A stretch of DNA of 64,000 bases from Acanthosoma haemorrhoidale (GCA_930367205.1 OV884009.1:91781189-91845188); one strand, 5' to 3'; shown: positions 35,071-48,060, counted from the first letter of the stretch. Notes: a model not told the origin generated them from the sequence alone. A program made the numbers and translations.

Positions 35071-36188
35071 ATGAATGAACACTAATGTCGCATCACTACT
35101 TATCCCAGTGACCCCAAAACTTCAGGATTTGACACTAATGAAGGTCGTTTTCTATTATTATTACATATTTTAACGAACTGACTATAGTTACTTTTTCAAA
35201 GAGTATTTTAGTGTTTATTTTAAGGAATTAATGACAATATCAGTTGCTTAAAAGAAATAATTTAAATAGCGATCTGGCACGCGAAAAAAAAATTGAATCT
35301 ATCCAGACAATAGAAAACTTTTTCCATGCTTCAAGTCAGTTTAGGTTTTATCCTGAGAAATTAAAACTTGCCCCGTTCCTTCTTTATTTCTTCTCCTCTT
35401 TTAATAGTGGCCATTATTTTCATTGTTATCTTCGACGCGGGACGGGCCGTTTGCTACAGCAAACACGCTTACCAATATATCATTCTCAAAAAGTTAGTAC
35501 AGACGGTCTCCCCCTCCTCTCTCGAATTGTTTTCTCACGTCCACCCTGCTGTAAATTTATTTATAACAGTCCTCTCACACAACCATCCATTTGTCAGGCA
35601 GGAAATGACATGACGCCAAGCAGATATGGACTACAATTTCACCAATAAAGTATGTTTTAAGAACAGTTTTTATCAAGTGGCAGGTCAAATGTCCCTTTCA
35701 CTAAGAATTAAACCTTCCATAATGAGTCAATAAAAAGTCTGTCTTGAATTATAACAACTACAAATCATCAAATTATTCCCAAAGGGGATATTACCATTTT
35801 TATACGTATTGGTTTAATTTATGTATTAAAAAAATGTTCAGAATACATGTAAACCTTTTCGAAACGTGTATAAAGCAAGATAAAAGTGAAGAAACAATAT
35901 TGGTAAATTGTCTTTATTTTTTAAATAAAATTTACATAAGTTTTGAACTCAATTTTATTTGCAGTAATAATAATAATGAATCGTTATTATTCTTATAAAA
36001 ATAATATATATATATATATAATAATAGTACAACAGTGGCTCACCACTAATACATTATTTAAGTTTATTTTGATGAGCAGTTTACGAAAAAATGTTTTTAT
36101 GTTGGGAAAACTAACCAAAACCTAACTAAATATAACCCTAAATAATTATAGAATTTAATAGAGAATAAATCAAACATGAAATAATAAT
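35071..36188. other. No recognisable feature
   Basis: AT-rich. The 134-codon frame at 35244-35648 overlaps another frame of equal quality (35368-35613) and carries no motif. Confidence 0.5.
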
Positions 36189-36367
36189 TGTTGTGTCAAC
36201 CTCTTTATTACGAATAAGTAAAAGTTACCCTCTTCTTTGTCCAGAAAATATCCATCTATGTTTCCATATTTTAATAATAAAAACCTTAAAGCGTCAGTTA
36301 AGAGATGGGAAAACTCGTGTACGAAGTAGCCGCAGGTGGGGGAACCCCCCACCACCGATGGCCTGCC

Positions 36368-36375
36368 AATATAAG
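36368..36375 (+). promoter_or_regulatory. LTR TATA-like box
   Basis: AATATAAG at the position of TATATAAG in the sister LTRs, one base changed. It lies about 70 bp before the CT tract. Confidence 0.45.
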
Positions 36376-36435
36376 CTGCCCAGCATATACAGGCCAGACC
36401 CTCAGAAACCTGAGAGAAAAGGTACCTGCAGAACA

Positions 36436-36688
<253 letters not shown>

Positions 36689-36962
36689 ACTAGCGCTTGC
36701 TGCTCTAATCGAACGATGGCTTTCTTATTCAACTACCTTCCTAGTGGGATTCTCTGCCCACACCTCATTAAAACTAGCACCTCCTTGGAAGAAACCTCTT
36801 CTTCGTAGATGAGGGTGGCCGTGGCCCTACAAACTTTACCTAGTAACATCTCCCGCGACGATCCAGTGTGCCTCTCTCCGGTTCACACTCGCCTTTGGGA
36901 TCCGGACGGTTTTTGCCGGACCGAGTGTGAATTCGTGGTCATTCCAAGACAACATAAACATT

Positions 36963-37319
36963 ATATTTAAAATACATGTAACTCATCCCTTCTAAGTTTA
37001 TGAAATTCCACAGTAGCCTTTCCAACCACCCTAATCCTGTAGCACAGCATTGCACTGCGCCACTCATCCCTATAATCCTCCTCGGAGACTGAAAAGGCAG
37101 TGGGCTCGTGACCTACTATAAACGCGTGACAGTGGGAGTCCTGGAAAATGGCCAGTTTCTCCAATCATGTCCTATTGTATGAATGAGCGAGTGAATGATG
37201 CTGTAAATATGGTATAAATGAGATCATTTATCTGTATTATTATTGCCTTATAAAAGGCAGATTGCAATTATTGCACAATGAAGATTGTTAGATTGAAAAA
37301 AAAAAAAAAAAAAAAAAAA
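36963..37319 (+). mobile_element. Jockey-like LINE 3' fragment with poly(A)
   Basis: Plus-strand copy of the last part of ORF2 and the 3' UTR, ending 'gcacaatgaagattgttagattg' and an A-run (37296-37319). Its sequence follows the subfamily of the full-length copy (both have 'caataggacatgattggagaaactggcc' where the 6711 subfamily has extra sequence). It abuts the LTR fragment with no intervening sequence. Confidence 0.9.
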
Positions 37320-37919
37320 TACCTGTTAGTATTATAATCGCTTGTTTGCTTGCCATTATGTTTCTATTTTATAATAAAATATGTTTGGTTCTCTTATGAA
37401 TGTAACGTTTGGACGTTAAATTAGAATAATCATTTATTTCTATAATTATTGGACTATTGTCAAAAGAACATTCATTTTAAGAGTAAAAAAAAATATTCAA
37501 TGATAAGGTTATTTTATTCGTCAAGCTCTAGTGTAGTAAAGGCAATTATTTATGATTCTGAGACATTTATTTTGAACGACTTAAATTTTCCGTGCTGGGT
37601 ATTTAAACAGGGACAATTGCAGATATTTACAAGAATAATTTCAATTATCCTTGACAAGCCCAATTGATGGCTAGGGGCCTAAACTTTTCAAATGCACGAT
37701 TGTGAAATACTTAGTGTTTAGTACACATAACAAATAAATAATGTATTTCTTGTTGATTCACAACAAAACGTTTTTGAGAAGATCTTTCAGTTTATTTGGG
37801 TTATTGCATTTAATTAGTCTGTATTATTTTATTATTTAATGGAAAAAATTAAAACAATATGCTGAAAAGTTAATGTGATTTGAGCTGAGAATGTTTCAAA
37901 GGGAGGATTGGGTGTTAAC
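37320..37919. other. No recognisable feature
   Basis: AT-rich spacer between LINE fragments; no motif-bearing frame. Confidence 0.5.
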
Positions 37920-38420
37920 ATGATACTGCTGAGGAGTAAGAGAGAGGACGAAGTTCGGAAGTAATGTGAATTAAATTGAGCATATAAAATAGGCTAAAAT
38001 ACAAGTTAAAATAAAATAAAAACTAGTACTAAAAACAAAAGATGTTTGGAGTTACAGGGGACAGGTATGAAAAGAATGGAGGCTAAATCAATTGGATAAG
38101 AGATTGACCACGAGGGCACCGTGTAGGATTGTAGGATGAGTGTAACGGGATAAGAAGTTTACAAGAGGATTTGGATAAGTGGATAGTGGAATTCGGAAAA
38201 CTCCTGATGGTATATGGTCAAGAGCAGATAGAACACGAAGATCGTTGTAAAGGGATACATTGGAAATCTAAAAGGGAGTTACTGTTTTGAGGAATTTATA
38301 TTGCAATATTTCGATTCTATGTTCGGGCGTTTGGATGCCCCCGCAGTTCTAGTCCGTAAGCCCAAATTGGTGCTGTCTCCTGCATCTTAAAGATTGTGAA
38401 TAACTCTCTTATTGCTAACA
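37920..38420 (-). mobile_element. Second Jockey-like LINE family, 3' fragment
   Basis: 'ggataagtggatag', 'aatcctgatggt'-like, 'cacgaagatcgttgtaaagg', 'ctaaaagggag', 'gcaatatttcgattc' and 'gcagttctagtccgtaagcccaaattgg' occur in the same order at 61610-61815. The layout parallels the RT C-terminus of the main LINE but the sequence is distinct, so it is a related family. All frames are broken. Confidence 0.65.
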
Positions 38421-38559
38421 CATTCAAGAAAAACAAACGTAATACAATTTTCGCATGCTTCGTTCGCGAGCGGTATTTGAGGTGGTAGAGGAAAAACTGC
38501 CCTCATTGAATAGATATTTTCCACTGAAAGTTAGCTATGTCATAATAGTTGCAATCTTT

Positions 38560-39430
38560 TAGCACAATACCCTAATATTAGTCAGCCCAATTTCCAGTTG
38601 ATTATAACACTTAGGAAGTTCAAACTTAAGAAGTCCACCTTCACCATCAATGGATGGTTGGGGAAAATTAATCGTGTTTGTATTTAACGCTGATACCTTG
38701 GATTTTAGGAGTAAAATTGAAAGGTGGTATTGTCCAGTTTTAAATATTGTATACTTTGAGGTTGTTAATATTAATTATGGAGTATGATAGGTTAAGTTCA
38801 TCGTGTATATATTTTATTTAAAAAAATTGGATTGAGTATAACTTACTTGTATATGTAATAGGTATTTTATTATGTTAGCCTACGATAGTATTTAGTATAG
38901 ATTTGTTCCACATCGCTTTATAGTTTATACAGCATAGTTTAATAGTAACACAAATGTTCTGTGCTGTGGTCATTGTGGGTAAGAAAAGTTACTAGGCTCA
39001 CAAGAACAAATAGTAAAATTTGAAACGAAACCAGATTTTGTAAATATATAGAATTAACATCTCTTATTTCTACTAGTACGTCTTTTTTATGGATAATTTA
39101 ATTCATTTTAAATACTATCTGTTTCGCTTCCACTATATTAAGGATGTTGTATTTATCGATTATTATATTATTCCTTCTTGTATCATTAGTGCTTAAGGAT
39201 ATACGTACATTAAATTATTTTCGGTTTAATGATATACCAAGTGTACCTTTTGTGGTTCAGCATAGAGGTTTTGATACAATCAACACCCCGTTAATTAGGT
39301 TGACTGTTGTCAAGTTCAGTTCCATCCCTCGATCCTATTATTGTGATCTGATACTCATTACCCATTTAATTATTAATTTGATTGTGTTTGTATGCCTTGG
39401 TATAACATTTTTAAAGTAAAGAAACTATTT
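38560..39430. repeat. Diverged repeat, copy 2 (relative at 34030-35070)
   Basis: Shares ordered blocks with 34030-35070, as described there. It contains the first unit of a younger direct repeat (38757-38912). Confidence 0.55.
38757..38912. repeat. Direct repeat unit 1 (about 156 bp)
   Basis: From 'gaggttgttaatattaatta' to 'tagatttgttccaca', repeated almost exactly at 39523-39678. Differences are a handful of substitutions and one shifted A/T run. The two units lie about 766 bp apart in the same orientation. Confidence 0.9.
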
Positions 39431-39522
39431 ATCCTTTCGGTATATATCGATGATTAGGTTTTAATTGCTTTTTTTTTTAATTAGACTCGAAGGACATCGC
39501 AGGATAGTTGAGAGCTCTTAAT

Positions 39523-39678
39523 GGAGGTTATTAATATTAATTATGGAGTATGATAGGTTAAGTTCATCGTGTATATATTTTATTTTAAAAAAATGGATTG
39601 AGTATAACTTACTGGTATATGTAATAGGTATTTAATTATGTTAGCCTACGATAGTATTTAGTATAGATTTGTTCCACA
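39523..39678. repeat. Direct repeat unit 2 (about 156 bp)
   Basis: Near-identical partner of 38757-38912. Being much closer to it than 34030-35070 is to 38560-39430, it reflects a later local duplication or LTR-like ends of a small element. Confidence 0.9.
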
Positions 39679-39679
39679 G

Positions 39680-41946
39680 TCGAGCATAACTATTCTTGGA
39701 TTCTTGGGATTGGAAGCTGGAATACATAGGAAACGAATATCTGTATTAAAAGCGTTTTTTCAGAACTAACAATGTAAGAAAACGTCATCTGACAGTTGTT
39801 AGAGCTTTCCTCCAGGATGTTCGAGTAGTCCCTTTTTCCGAAAGGACTATTGGATTGAGTTTAAACAAACAGGGTTTGTTGGCTCGGGTTTTCATTCAGC
39901 AATCGGACCGGCATAAACCAGGTTGCATTGACTTCCTTGGGAAACAAATCAGCTGGTCAGTGGATCAGTGAGCGCGTGTGGTGCTTATAGGAAAGTTCCG
40001 ATTCGTCTATGTTGCATAATTCCGTTAAAAATTCTGGAGGTGAAGAATTAAGAAACCCTAGTTAAAATTTTAACTCGTTAATACGATCATTGTAATGAAG
40101 GTTACAATCACCAATAGGTGTTTTTTTTATCATTATATACACAGTTGATTCAATATCTTAATAAACGTTTACAAGCTAATCTTGTGTAATTTTGTTCATC
40201 ACCTAAAAATTGCTTGAATATATAAATCCTTTACGAAATACATCATATAGAGGTAAGGTATGCCAAGGCAGTCACAATATTCCTAGGTACCAAGGAAGTA
40301 GTGTGATTGTTGCTAATTTGTCACACCTCAACCTTGATTTTCGATTCATAACCTACCAGATTCGCACCTTCGTCATTGCAGTAGTTAGTGATTTTTCCTG
40401 ACGAGACTAAGTATACTTTCAACTTTCCCATTCCAAAGGATCCTTATGGCAGGGAAGGGACAATCGAACTTGGTGACCAGCCTTGCTAACTAAAAAGATG
40501 TGAGGGAAGTCTAAATCTACCTACCTATAGAAATTTCACAAATTCCCTTTAATTTTTTATGAATCGCGATTATATTTATTAAGTTCATAAACCTTTAATA
40601 TGATAGAAACAAATAAAATTAGGTAGGTACCCGATGCGAGTCCCTCTGTAGTCAAAGGATTGCGATATGAAACTTTGGGGCTTAGGCTGTCGTAAAGATA
40701 CCTATGCTCCCAAGGGTAACCATTACTTAGTCAACAGAATTATAATGCATTAAGCCGTTGAAATCAAAAGGAAATATTTCTGGGGTTGATAATTTAGTCC
40801 ACCTTCGTCCACCAGGTAATTCGTGTCAATTAGGTAGGAAAATATTTATTAAATATCCAAACTTAAGAAACATAAACTTTAATCTAACCTTTTAGGCTTT
40901 ATAAGTTTGAATACTGAAGCTTGACAAATAAAGAATTGTAGTGAACCATGACAATAACATTTTTATTACATATAAGAGGAATATCATAAATTAAAATAAT
41001 GAACAGAACAACAGTACCCAAATAAGTAATAGCTTAACGTAATCCGATAGCTTAACCTTCTACCAAATCTGAAAACATATGTTACTGCCTCTAACAAAAA
41101 TGTGCAACGAACTTATAAGACTGAAATAAATGTATGAACTTATGGTTTTTTACAATTGAATCTGCTTGGCTCCTCTTCTGTAGAGCTGAACCAGCCTAGC
41201 TGCAGATCGGGCGCTAATGGAGAGTTGTGTTCGCTGAGACATACGAAGAGAGAGAGTAGGTATGACACGACGGGCCTGGTGCCCAGTAATCTGCTTCAGA
41301 GTAGTCCTCAGAGGATACTTATCTCCTTTAGTGAACAGTGGTTAAACCTCCATTTCTCCAATGATGTCTAGTGAACATCAATATCAAAAGTGAAAACCAT
41401 GTCAAAAATCACCGCTAGCGACACTGTCGGGCCTTGAATTTTCCCTCGGCCTGTGTTGCCACTTTCTGATCCACTCCTCACAGCCCCGTCCATAACAGCT
41501 TAACACCACAAACATCAACACCATCCATTACAATTGAAAACAAGTCAATGAAGACAAAACCACTTCTACTGCACGTTACGTGGTAGTTCCATTCACGATA
41601 AGATAGATTACCAATCAAATTCAATACTCATTCTGAAGATATTTTAAAAATTTACCTCTTCTAAAAAAAAACAATAACAGCACCAGAAAATGTATAATAA
41701 AATACTGTAACCACCAATGCAGATGTGTAAAAATGTGATTTAACAACGAAATATTTTCTTCGTTCCAGCTATATCTTGAAAGTTCAATTGAACACTTGGT
41801 AATAGAGCTTAGTATTTATACAGATAAACCCTGAGAAGACAGGTAATCAATTGGTAACAGCTTAACTGTTCACAGATAACTTTACACAGCAACTGCGCCA
41901 AGTTTGGAATTCGTGCGGGCTGTTAGTTCGGTGTGCCTTGTCACGT
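39680..41946. other. No recognisable feature
   Basis: AT-rich DNA. The frame at 41156-41371 (71 codons) lies in a GC-richer patch but shows no motif I know. Confidence 0.5.
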
Positions 41947-42114
41947 TCAGGCAATTGTTGCCGAATGAGCATGCTCCATCCAGCCTGTATTAATTTCAGC
42001 ATGAGCTGCTATGACAAGCCAGTTGCTTTCCACCGACAAATTTTTATTGTATGGATTAATACCATAAAAAGCAACTCCAGGGCCACTTTTTACTCGTATC
42101 AAAAATGTTTCCAT
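41947..42114 (-). CDS. Possible unidentified small ORF or exon
   Basis: ATG-initiated, 55 codons, ending in TGA. The translation looks protein-like: IRVKSGPGVAFYGINPYNKN, then NWLVIAAHAEINTGWMEHAH. Composition is unlike random AT-rich frames (few Lys/Phe/Ile runs, balanced residues). No domain recognised, no clear splice sites. It could be a fragment of a mobile-element protein or an exon. Confidence 0.25.
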   Translation of the reverse strand: METFLIRVKSGPGVAFYGINPYNKNLSVESNWLVIAAHAEINTGWMEHAHSATIA

Positions 42115-42854
42115 TGTTCAACGAACCGAATTTTTTTTATGGAATAATAAATGACATCTTACCTAATGGAAAGATGTGGAAGATAGTTAATACTAAAATA
42201 TACCGTTAGTTTAAAAGTGACACGAATCGTAACTAGTACTAAAAAGTCATATAACCGATTTCGAAACAGTCCTAATATTATTTTTACACTTGAATTCGAT
42301 TTGGACCGAAGAAGCACAGACAAATCTAAGAAAAACGATAATTAAAAAAAATAATTAGTTCTGAGATTAGGGGTTGAGATGAAGTATTTTAAATTATATG
42401 GTAGGGCTCAAGCCCGGAGCTAACTCCCACCACTGGTTCTACTGATAATGAGCACAGTCTCACTCTTCATTAATTGGTATTTAAATAATCATCAACCAAA
42501 AGCTTCCTGCCTCTTAAAAAAAAAATTATAACCCTTCTGAAGCATTTTAGGCACACATAAAAAAACACAGACATCACATCACAAGTACTTTATAAACATA
42601 GTGTAAATTTGCTGAAGTGTAGCTCTCATTTTTTGATTTTTTTTAGGAAGGGGTTGGAGTAGAGAATATTTTTCTTAAGAATATTTTTTTTTTTAAACTA
42701 TAAATAACCATCTAAACATGAGGCAGATACGAATTCGTCATTGAAGACAATGCCAAGTAAAAGGTCTTACGGCTTTCCAAACGTTAATTTCCGCAAATTC
42801 AAGATATCAACGGTCACATAAAATGAAACTTTTGTGCCATTACAAGAATAATAA

Positions 42855-42887
<33 letters not shown>

Positions 42888-43189
42888 TTACAAACATAAT
42901 ATATAAATGTATATATAATATTAACTATTGGTATCACAGGGAGTAAAGAATACTCAAATTGAAATATACCTTTTGGATTTTATTAATCAAGAAGAGCATT
43001 CAATATTAAATTACATGTTATAAGGAAAATTGTTTTTACTGCCACCAGTTGATTACTTGATGACATGTAATGGTATTTTATGCAATAGGCAGTATTTTCA
43101 TGTGGTCAACGAGCGAGGTTAAACAGGGTTGATACAATCACTAAACCAGGCAGACAGAACGAGAAGTAAAAATATATGAGCCCCTCTCA
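42115..43189. other. No gene seen; TA microsatellite
   Basis: AT-rich, with a (TA)n tract at about 42852-42887. No motif-bearing frame. Confidence 0.55.
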
Positions 43190-43745
43190 TTTATGAATAT
43201 TAGGCGTTTTATTTATGGATTAATAGGCCGAACCATGGCCTTCTTATTTAATTTCTCAATTGTCTTACGTACAAGATCTAATGTTGCGACTGACGGCTTC
43301 CGCAACAATCTCCTATGCTCCCGTATTCTGTCCGTTAGACAAGGACCCTTTCACATGGACGACGGCCTTAGGGGAACCACCCTTAGGGGAACCACCCTTA
43401 GTAAATACACCCTACGGTCCAGTCTCTTTATTTCCGGTTCACACTCGTTTTTGGGGTATGGTCGGTTGTCACATACCCTTAAATGCTGATTGTGAATCTG
43501 CGGTCATGCCAAGACAGCACAAACTGCTTCTTTCTCAACTTAGACCACTTCTTCGGATCACTATACACTGTTGGGTAGGCCTTCTACGATATGGTGTCAG
43601 ATAAACGGACTGTTGGCGGACAATACGATAAAAGAACCATTCCGCCCGCACAGACCAACCATCTTTCTTCCTACCTCTCGGCCACCAGACTGAAACAAGT
43701 AACCGAGACTTTACCGTATGCAAGGTTCCCACGGGGCGTGAATCT
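43190..43745 (+). mobile_element. Old, divergent LTR-family copy
   Basis: Alignable to 58200-58620: ATGGCCTTCTTATTTAA (43235), TTCCGGTTCACACTCG, and 'gtcatgccaagacagcacaaact'. A GGGGAACCACCCTTA unit is tandemly doubled at about 43370-43400. The LTR ends are not recognisable and no TSD is seen, so the limits are approximate. Divergence shows it predates the other copies. Confidence 0.6.
43260..43604 (+). other. LTR-internal frame still open in the old copy
   Basis: 114 codons. VNTPYGPVSLFPVHTRFWGM aligns with the younger frame at 58342-58746, followed by HIPLNADCESAVMPRQHKLL in register. Nucleotide divergence is large, yet the frame is unbroken through the shared part. N-terminal residues differ between copies. 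Function unknown. Confidence 0.4.
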
Positions 43746-44599
43746 ACGGGTATTTAGATGATTCTGTACTAAATATATACTTTACTGTAACTGTGGTGGA
43801 CTGATGAAGCAAGATGTCAACAGTTAGACGCATATTGGTGACCTAGACTCTTGACTGAGACAAAACCACTATATTAAAAAAATATTTGATCAGGACCATT
43901 ATCATTTTTAAAGTATAATTTCGTTTTCTTTAATTATGTACTGAGTGTTTTTTTTTTTATGAGAAAAAATATGGCTTCCTAAAAACTTACATAGTGGTCG
44001 TGAAAACTACTCGTTTTGGTTTTTTATGAAAAAAATTTGATTGTTGAACCATCTCGGTAGCTAAAAATTGCCTTTTCAATAAAATAAATGGTACTGAAAT
44101 ACATAAACTATTAAAATGACCAAAATCTGTTAAAACTGGCACGGAACGTTTAAATAGCATTTGTTTTGTTTAATATTTATATATTATTTATTTGTATTTA
44201 TGGCTCTCAGTAATGAAATATCGTTAATTATTTCATTTTTATTTTTAATATCAGATAAATTAAAATATATTCCGTGTTAGCTAAGACGTAATCAGCACAT
44301 TTTAAGGTGTTGTGTAATATTCCTTTTATATATAAGATCAATTGAATAAGTTCCTCATACTTCCATATTTCCTGGATGTTTGAATGGTTTTCTATGGATC
44401 TGTTAGGTTTTTTTTACAAAGCCAGAAATCCGTATTTTTTTTTAGGCAATCGGTCATATGTCTGTCAATGTAATTCTTAAGTCGTGATTATAAAAATAAC
44501 AAAAGTTTTTTTCTGCTTTCTACTATATTAAAGCATTAAATTTTAAATTCTGATTGCTGGTCATGCACTCTAAACGAATTTCACCCAGGAGATAAAAAT
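43746..44599. other. No recognisable feature
   Basis: AT-rich, no motif-bearing frame or repeat. Confidence 0.5.
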
Positions 44600-45400
44600 A
44601 TGTGGAAAATACATTAAGTTTTGACTAACGCCAGACCATGTATCCCAGGATCTAAAGTCTAACAACGCATTTGTGAACTCAAATAAAGAAGAATTAGGCC
44701 TATTAGGCTCAAGTTTTAATTCAAGAGTAACTTGAACAAAAATTTAGAGACAAAAAATCATGACCGCATTCTTTCTCATCTATTTTTCCAGACAGCATAT
44801 GTAAGCATAAAAACCTGCTGAAACTCAGAAAATCGCGAGGTTTAGGCATAATGGCACCTATAGTCATTAAAAACGTAATTATATCCCTCACTGAAATTTA
44901 CTACAGAATTCTCCGACACAGACTCTTCCCTTAATCCTGGAAAATAGCAATGATGAATTACGCGCAGTTTAATAAATGAAAAATTAAATTTAGCCTAATT
45001 AAAACAGAGGCAATAGTATTTACTAAACGTAGAACAATATAAACCCACCATTTGTCCCTTAAAAATTTCCAAATCCCCCGCTCCCATTCCATTCACTACC
45101 TAGTAACCTTAGACCGTTCCTTCGCTTGCACAAACCACGCAAACGATAAACACAACAAAACTAAAAACGTCATCTGTAAAATGTCACCCTACTTCCTACA
45201 AAAATCAAAGCTAGCCTCTAAAAAAAACCTAATACTACAAAAAAATTAAATCCACCCCAAAATTACAAATGGTGCACTGGTTTGGAGTCACAAATTAGAG
45301 GAAAGTAGTACAAAGCATCTATAAGCACATAATTAACAACTACCCTTAATACGCCAAGATATCTCTCATGCTAACAGATCTGGATTAACCCCCAATTCTA
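44600..45400 (+). mobile_element. Decayed LINE RT remnant, third family
   Basis: Plus-strand broken frames read KSRGLGIMAPIVIKNV and ISLTEIYYRILRHRLFP (fingers/palm region), then 45052-45249 gives MSLKNFQIPRSHSIHYLVTL, with KTKNVICKMSPYFLQKSK, and finally a YAKISLMLTDL segment. This is the order of a Jockey-type RT from motif 2a to the thumb, but its sequence differs from the main family and the catalytic FADD block has been lost. Multiple stops and deletions. Confidence 0.65.
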
Positions 45401-46109
45401 CAGTAAGTACACACCCAAATAGATAATTTCTTTTTTCTAACTTCCATATCTGGAAGCCCATTAATAAGAGAAATAGGCAATTAAAGTAAGCCTTCCCTGA
45501 AAAGATACTTCCACAATGCACAATATAATGTCTAACATTAAATAACATTAAACTAAATTTATAACTACTTAACTTATTTTTATGCAGTATTATTATTATT
45601 TAGTTTTAGTTTTCATTTATTATATAGGTTTTTGTTAGTTTTTTCCTACTGTTATATTCTCATCATCTATCACATAATTGTAATGAGCACATGTATACGG
45701 GTCTGAGGGACCAAAGCATGTAATAGTTTTAATTTATGCTTCTGAGCAAGATTGTTAGATATTTAAATGATAAACCTTAGAAAAAGAATTCTGATTTGAA
45801 ATACTTAATGAAAATTGTGTATTTAGTATATCATAATCACAAAAAATCGATGAACCTATCATTTTTTTAAACAACCTCTGTTTCTCCTAAATATATGAAA
45901 TTTGTTATCAATATATACACTAGTTTATATGAGTTCCATATTGTGTATATTAATTCTATAGTACTAGTGTGTATATGATACTTGATAATATTATTTATTT
46001 AGTAAGAAGCAGATAAATAAATTTCTCGAGTTAACCAACCAGAAGACATATATGAATTAATGATTCTTTAGTTTTTTACCATGTTCAAAGCTGACTTACT
46101 TCTTAACAA

Positions 46110-46155
46110 ACTTCTACCTGATGGAGGCGTACATAGCAGGTAGAAACGTCGGCTA
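46110..46155 (+). ncRNA. Hammerhead-like / Penelope-type terminal motif
   Basis: CTACCTGATGG at 46114 and CAGGTAGAAACGTCGG ending at 46152. CTACCTG and CAGGTAG can pair. CTGATG...GAAAC followed by GTCGG resembles hammerhead motifs found at ends of Penelope-like and some other retroelements, but the CUGAUGA core is CUGAUGG here and stem II is not convincing. Probably decayed or only similar. Confidence 0.25.
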
Positions 46156-46299
46156 TAAACAAAGTTACTGAAAAACAAAAATATTACTTTCATAAACCTA
46201 TGCTGATGTGACAAATACTCATAAGTTCCGGGCATTATCAGACCGTCAGTTTAAACGGTTAAAATACCATTTGAGGTAAGGCCAGTTCCAATCCTTTGT

Positions 46300-46460
46300 C
46301 CACTCCAGGGGCACGAAATCCCGTCATTCTGACCTTTCTTAACTGCAGCATTTGATCGCTCCACAACTCTCTGAAATTCTCTTCCTCTTAAAAGCCGACA
46401 TGCTTCATTCTTTCGTACTTCCTATTTCAAAACATCCTTAAGACTCAGATAGAACATTGC
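46300..46460 (+). mobile_element. CR1/RTE-like LINE ORF2 C-terminal remnant
   Basis: The plus strand reads FLTAAFDRSTTL, a stop in place of Trp, NSLPLKSRHASFF and YFKTSLRLR. The pattern (L/F)-W-N-x-L-P-x-x-(I/R)-R-x-(A/S)-x-S-x-x-x-F-K is the usual C-terminal tail of CR1- and RTE-type LINE RTs. No more of the protein is readable. Confidence 0.45.
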
Positions 46461-46479
46461 TAACGTAGGATCTCTATAC

Positions 46480-47885
46480 TATTTTTACTATAATTATTAT
46501 CTTATTTTATTATTTTTTAACTATAAATAATTATTACTATTTATGTATTCTGTAGAGAAACCCATAGCTGATACTTCTTAAAATAGTAACCACTAATACT
46601 TTATTATTCAATTGTATTGCTGTTATTTTTCTCTCAGCATTTCTTTTCTTTTAATTAAATGTGTATTGTTTTTCTGATTTTCTATTCGAACAAAATGTTT
46701 AATATTTTTGTATCATTTTCTCCATATATGCGTTATATTGTTTCTTTTTACCAGCGTTGTGTTTATTTATTTGTGCATTTATTACTATTATTCATAGATG
46801 AGATAGTTCCAGAATAAAGATTGTTTTTCTATTCGATTCGAATCTAGTCCTGAGTATTGTGGTGTATACGTTTATCAGAAGTAATTTTCTTTTTTAAATA
46901 ATTTAATTTTGATTAATTTTCTAATAACGAAGACTGAAAGTGTTTTGAAAATTCCAGCTTAACTGAATTTGTGAGTAGTTGGTGTCAGACTGGAGGCCGG
47001 GCGAAGGAGGCAGTGTTTACCGAGCTGCGTCATCAGGGAGGTCTGTGCACACACGGCTCCGGATAAACCTACCTACTCCTCAAATGAATTTCCTTTTTGA
47101 TATTTTTGTTATCCCCACCATCCTGGCCTGGGGCTACTCTCAATGAGCCCTGCTAGAGACAACCAGACCTCTCAGTGATGTGCATCTATAGTATTTTAGA
47201 GTCCATTTTAGGGCTTTCAATCGCTGTTAAGGTAACCTTCCACGACAACGGACTCACTGATAGAAATTATCGATGTTGCTTTGTGGTCCAGGACATTTGA
47301 ACTTTACATTTAACAGCCCTTTATGACACTGGGGTTGTAAAATCATTACTAATCACCACTTCTCTGATTGAAATTTCTAAACCCTTAGAATCAAAAGAAA
47401 AATCATAAAAGTGATTTAAAAAAATATGGCAAGGCTAATGGTGGTAGTCTATTTATGGTCAAATGTCAAAAACGGACATATTACAGTGCAGGATGGTTGT
47501 GAAACAGGCAGACAATTGCCTATATCGATGACAACCTGTCTTTGAGATGCCCGGCAGCGGGTTTGCTTATTAAAGGGACTTGCCCTTAGTAGTTTATAAA
47601 GGAGTGCCTGACGAAGGTTTGTTGATAAGGCTGTCTATGATTGATGTGCTGGCCCTTATATACCCCAGATTGTCAGCTATAAAATCCCAGAAGTAGCAGG
47701 ATTTTTTATTTCTTAGAAAAACAACAGCATGCAGATGTTTTTATATAATCTATTAAAAATAGTTTTTGCCAAGTTTGGTGAAATTTAATTAACACGTACA
47801 TTTATACTGTCTTGTTGCACAATCAAAAATCGCATAGCAGTAACAGAGAACTGGTGGATGGACTGAAAGATCGCACCCCATGTGA
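46480..47885. other. No gene seen; one TATA-like site
   Basis: AT-rich with a GC-richer block at 46980-47130 and at 47480-47690. The latter has GGGTATATAAGGGCC on the minus strand (about 47652-47666), resembling the LTR TATA regions, but no LTR ends were found around it. Confidence 0.5.
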
Positions 47886-48060
47886 CGTAGTAATAGAACT
47901 TTATTGTGCAATAATTACAATCTGCATTTTATAAGGCAATAATAATACAGATAAATGATCTCATTCATACCATATTTACAGTCATCATTCACCCGCTCAT
48001 TCATACAATAGGACATGATTGGAGAAACTGGCCATTGCTAGGACTCCCACTGTCACGCGA

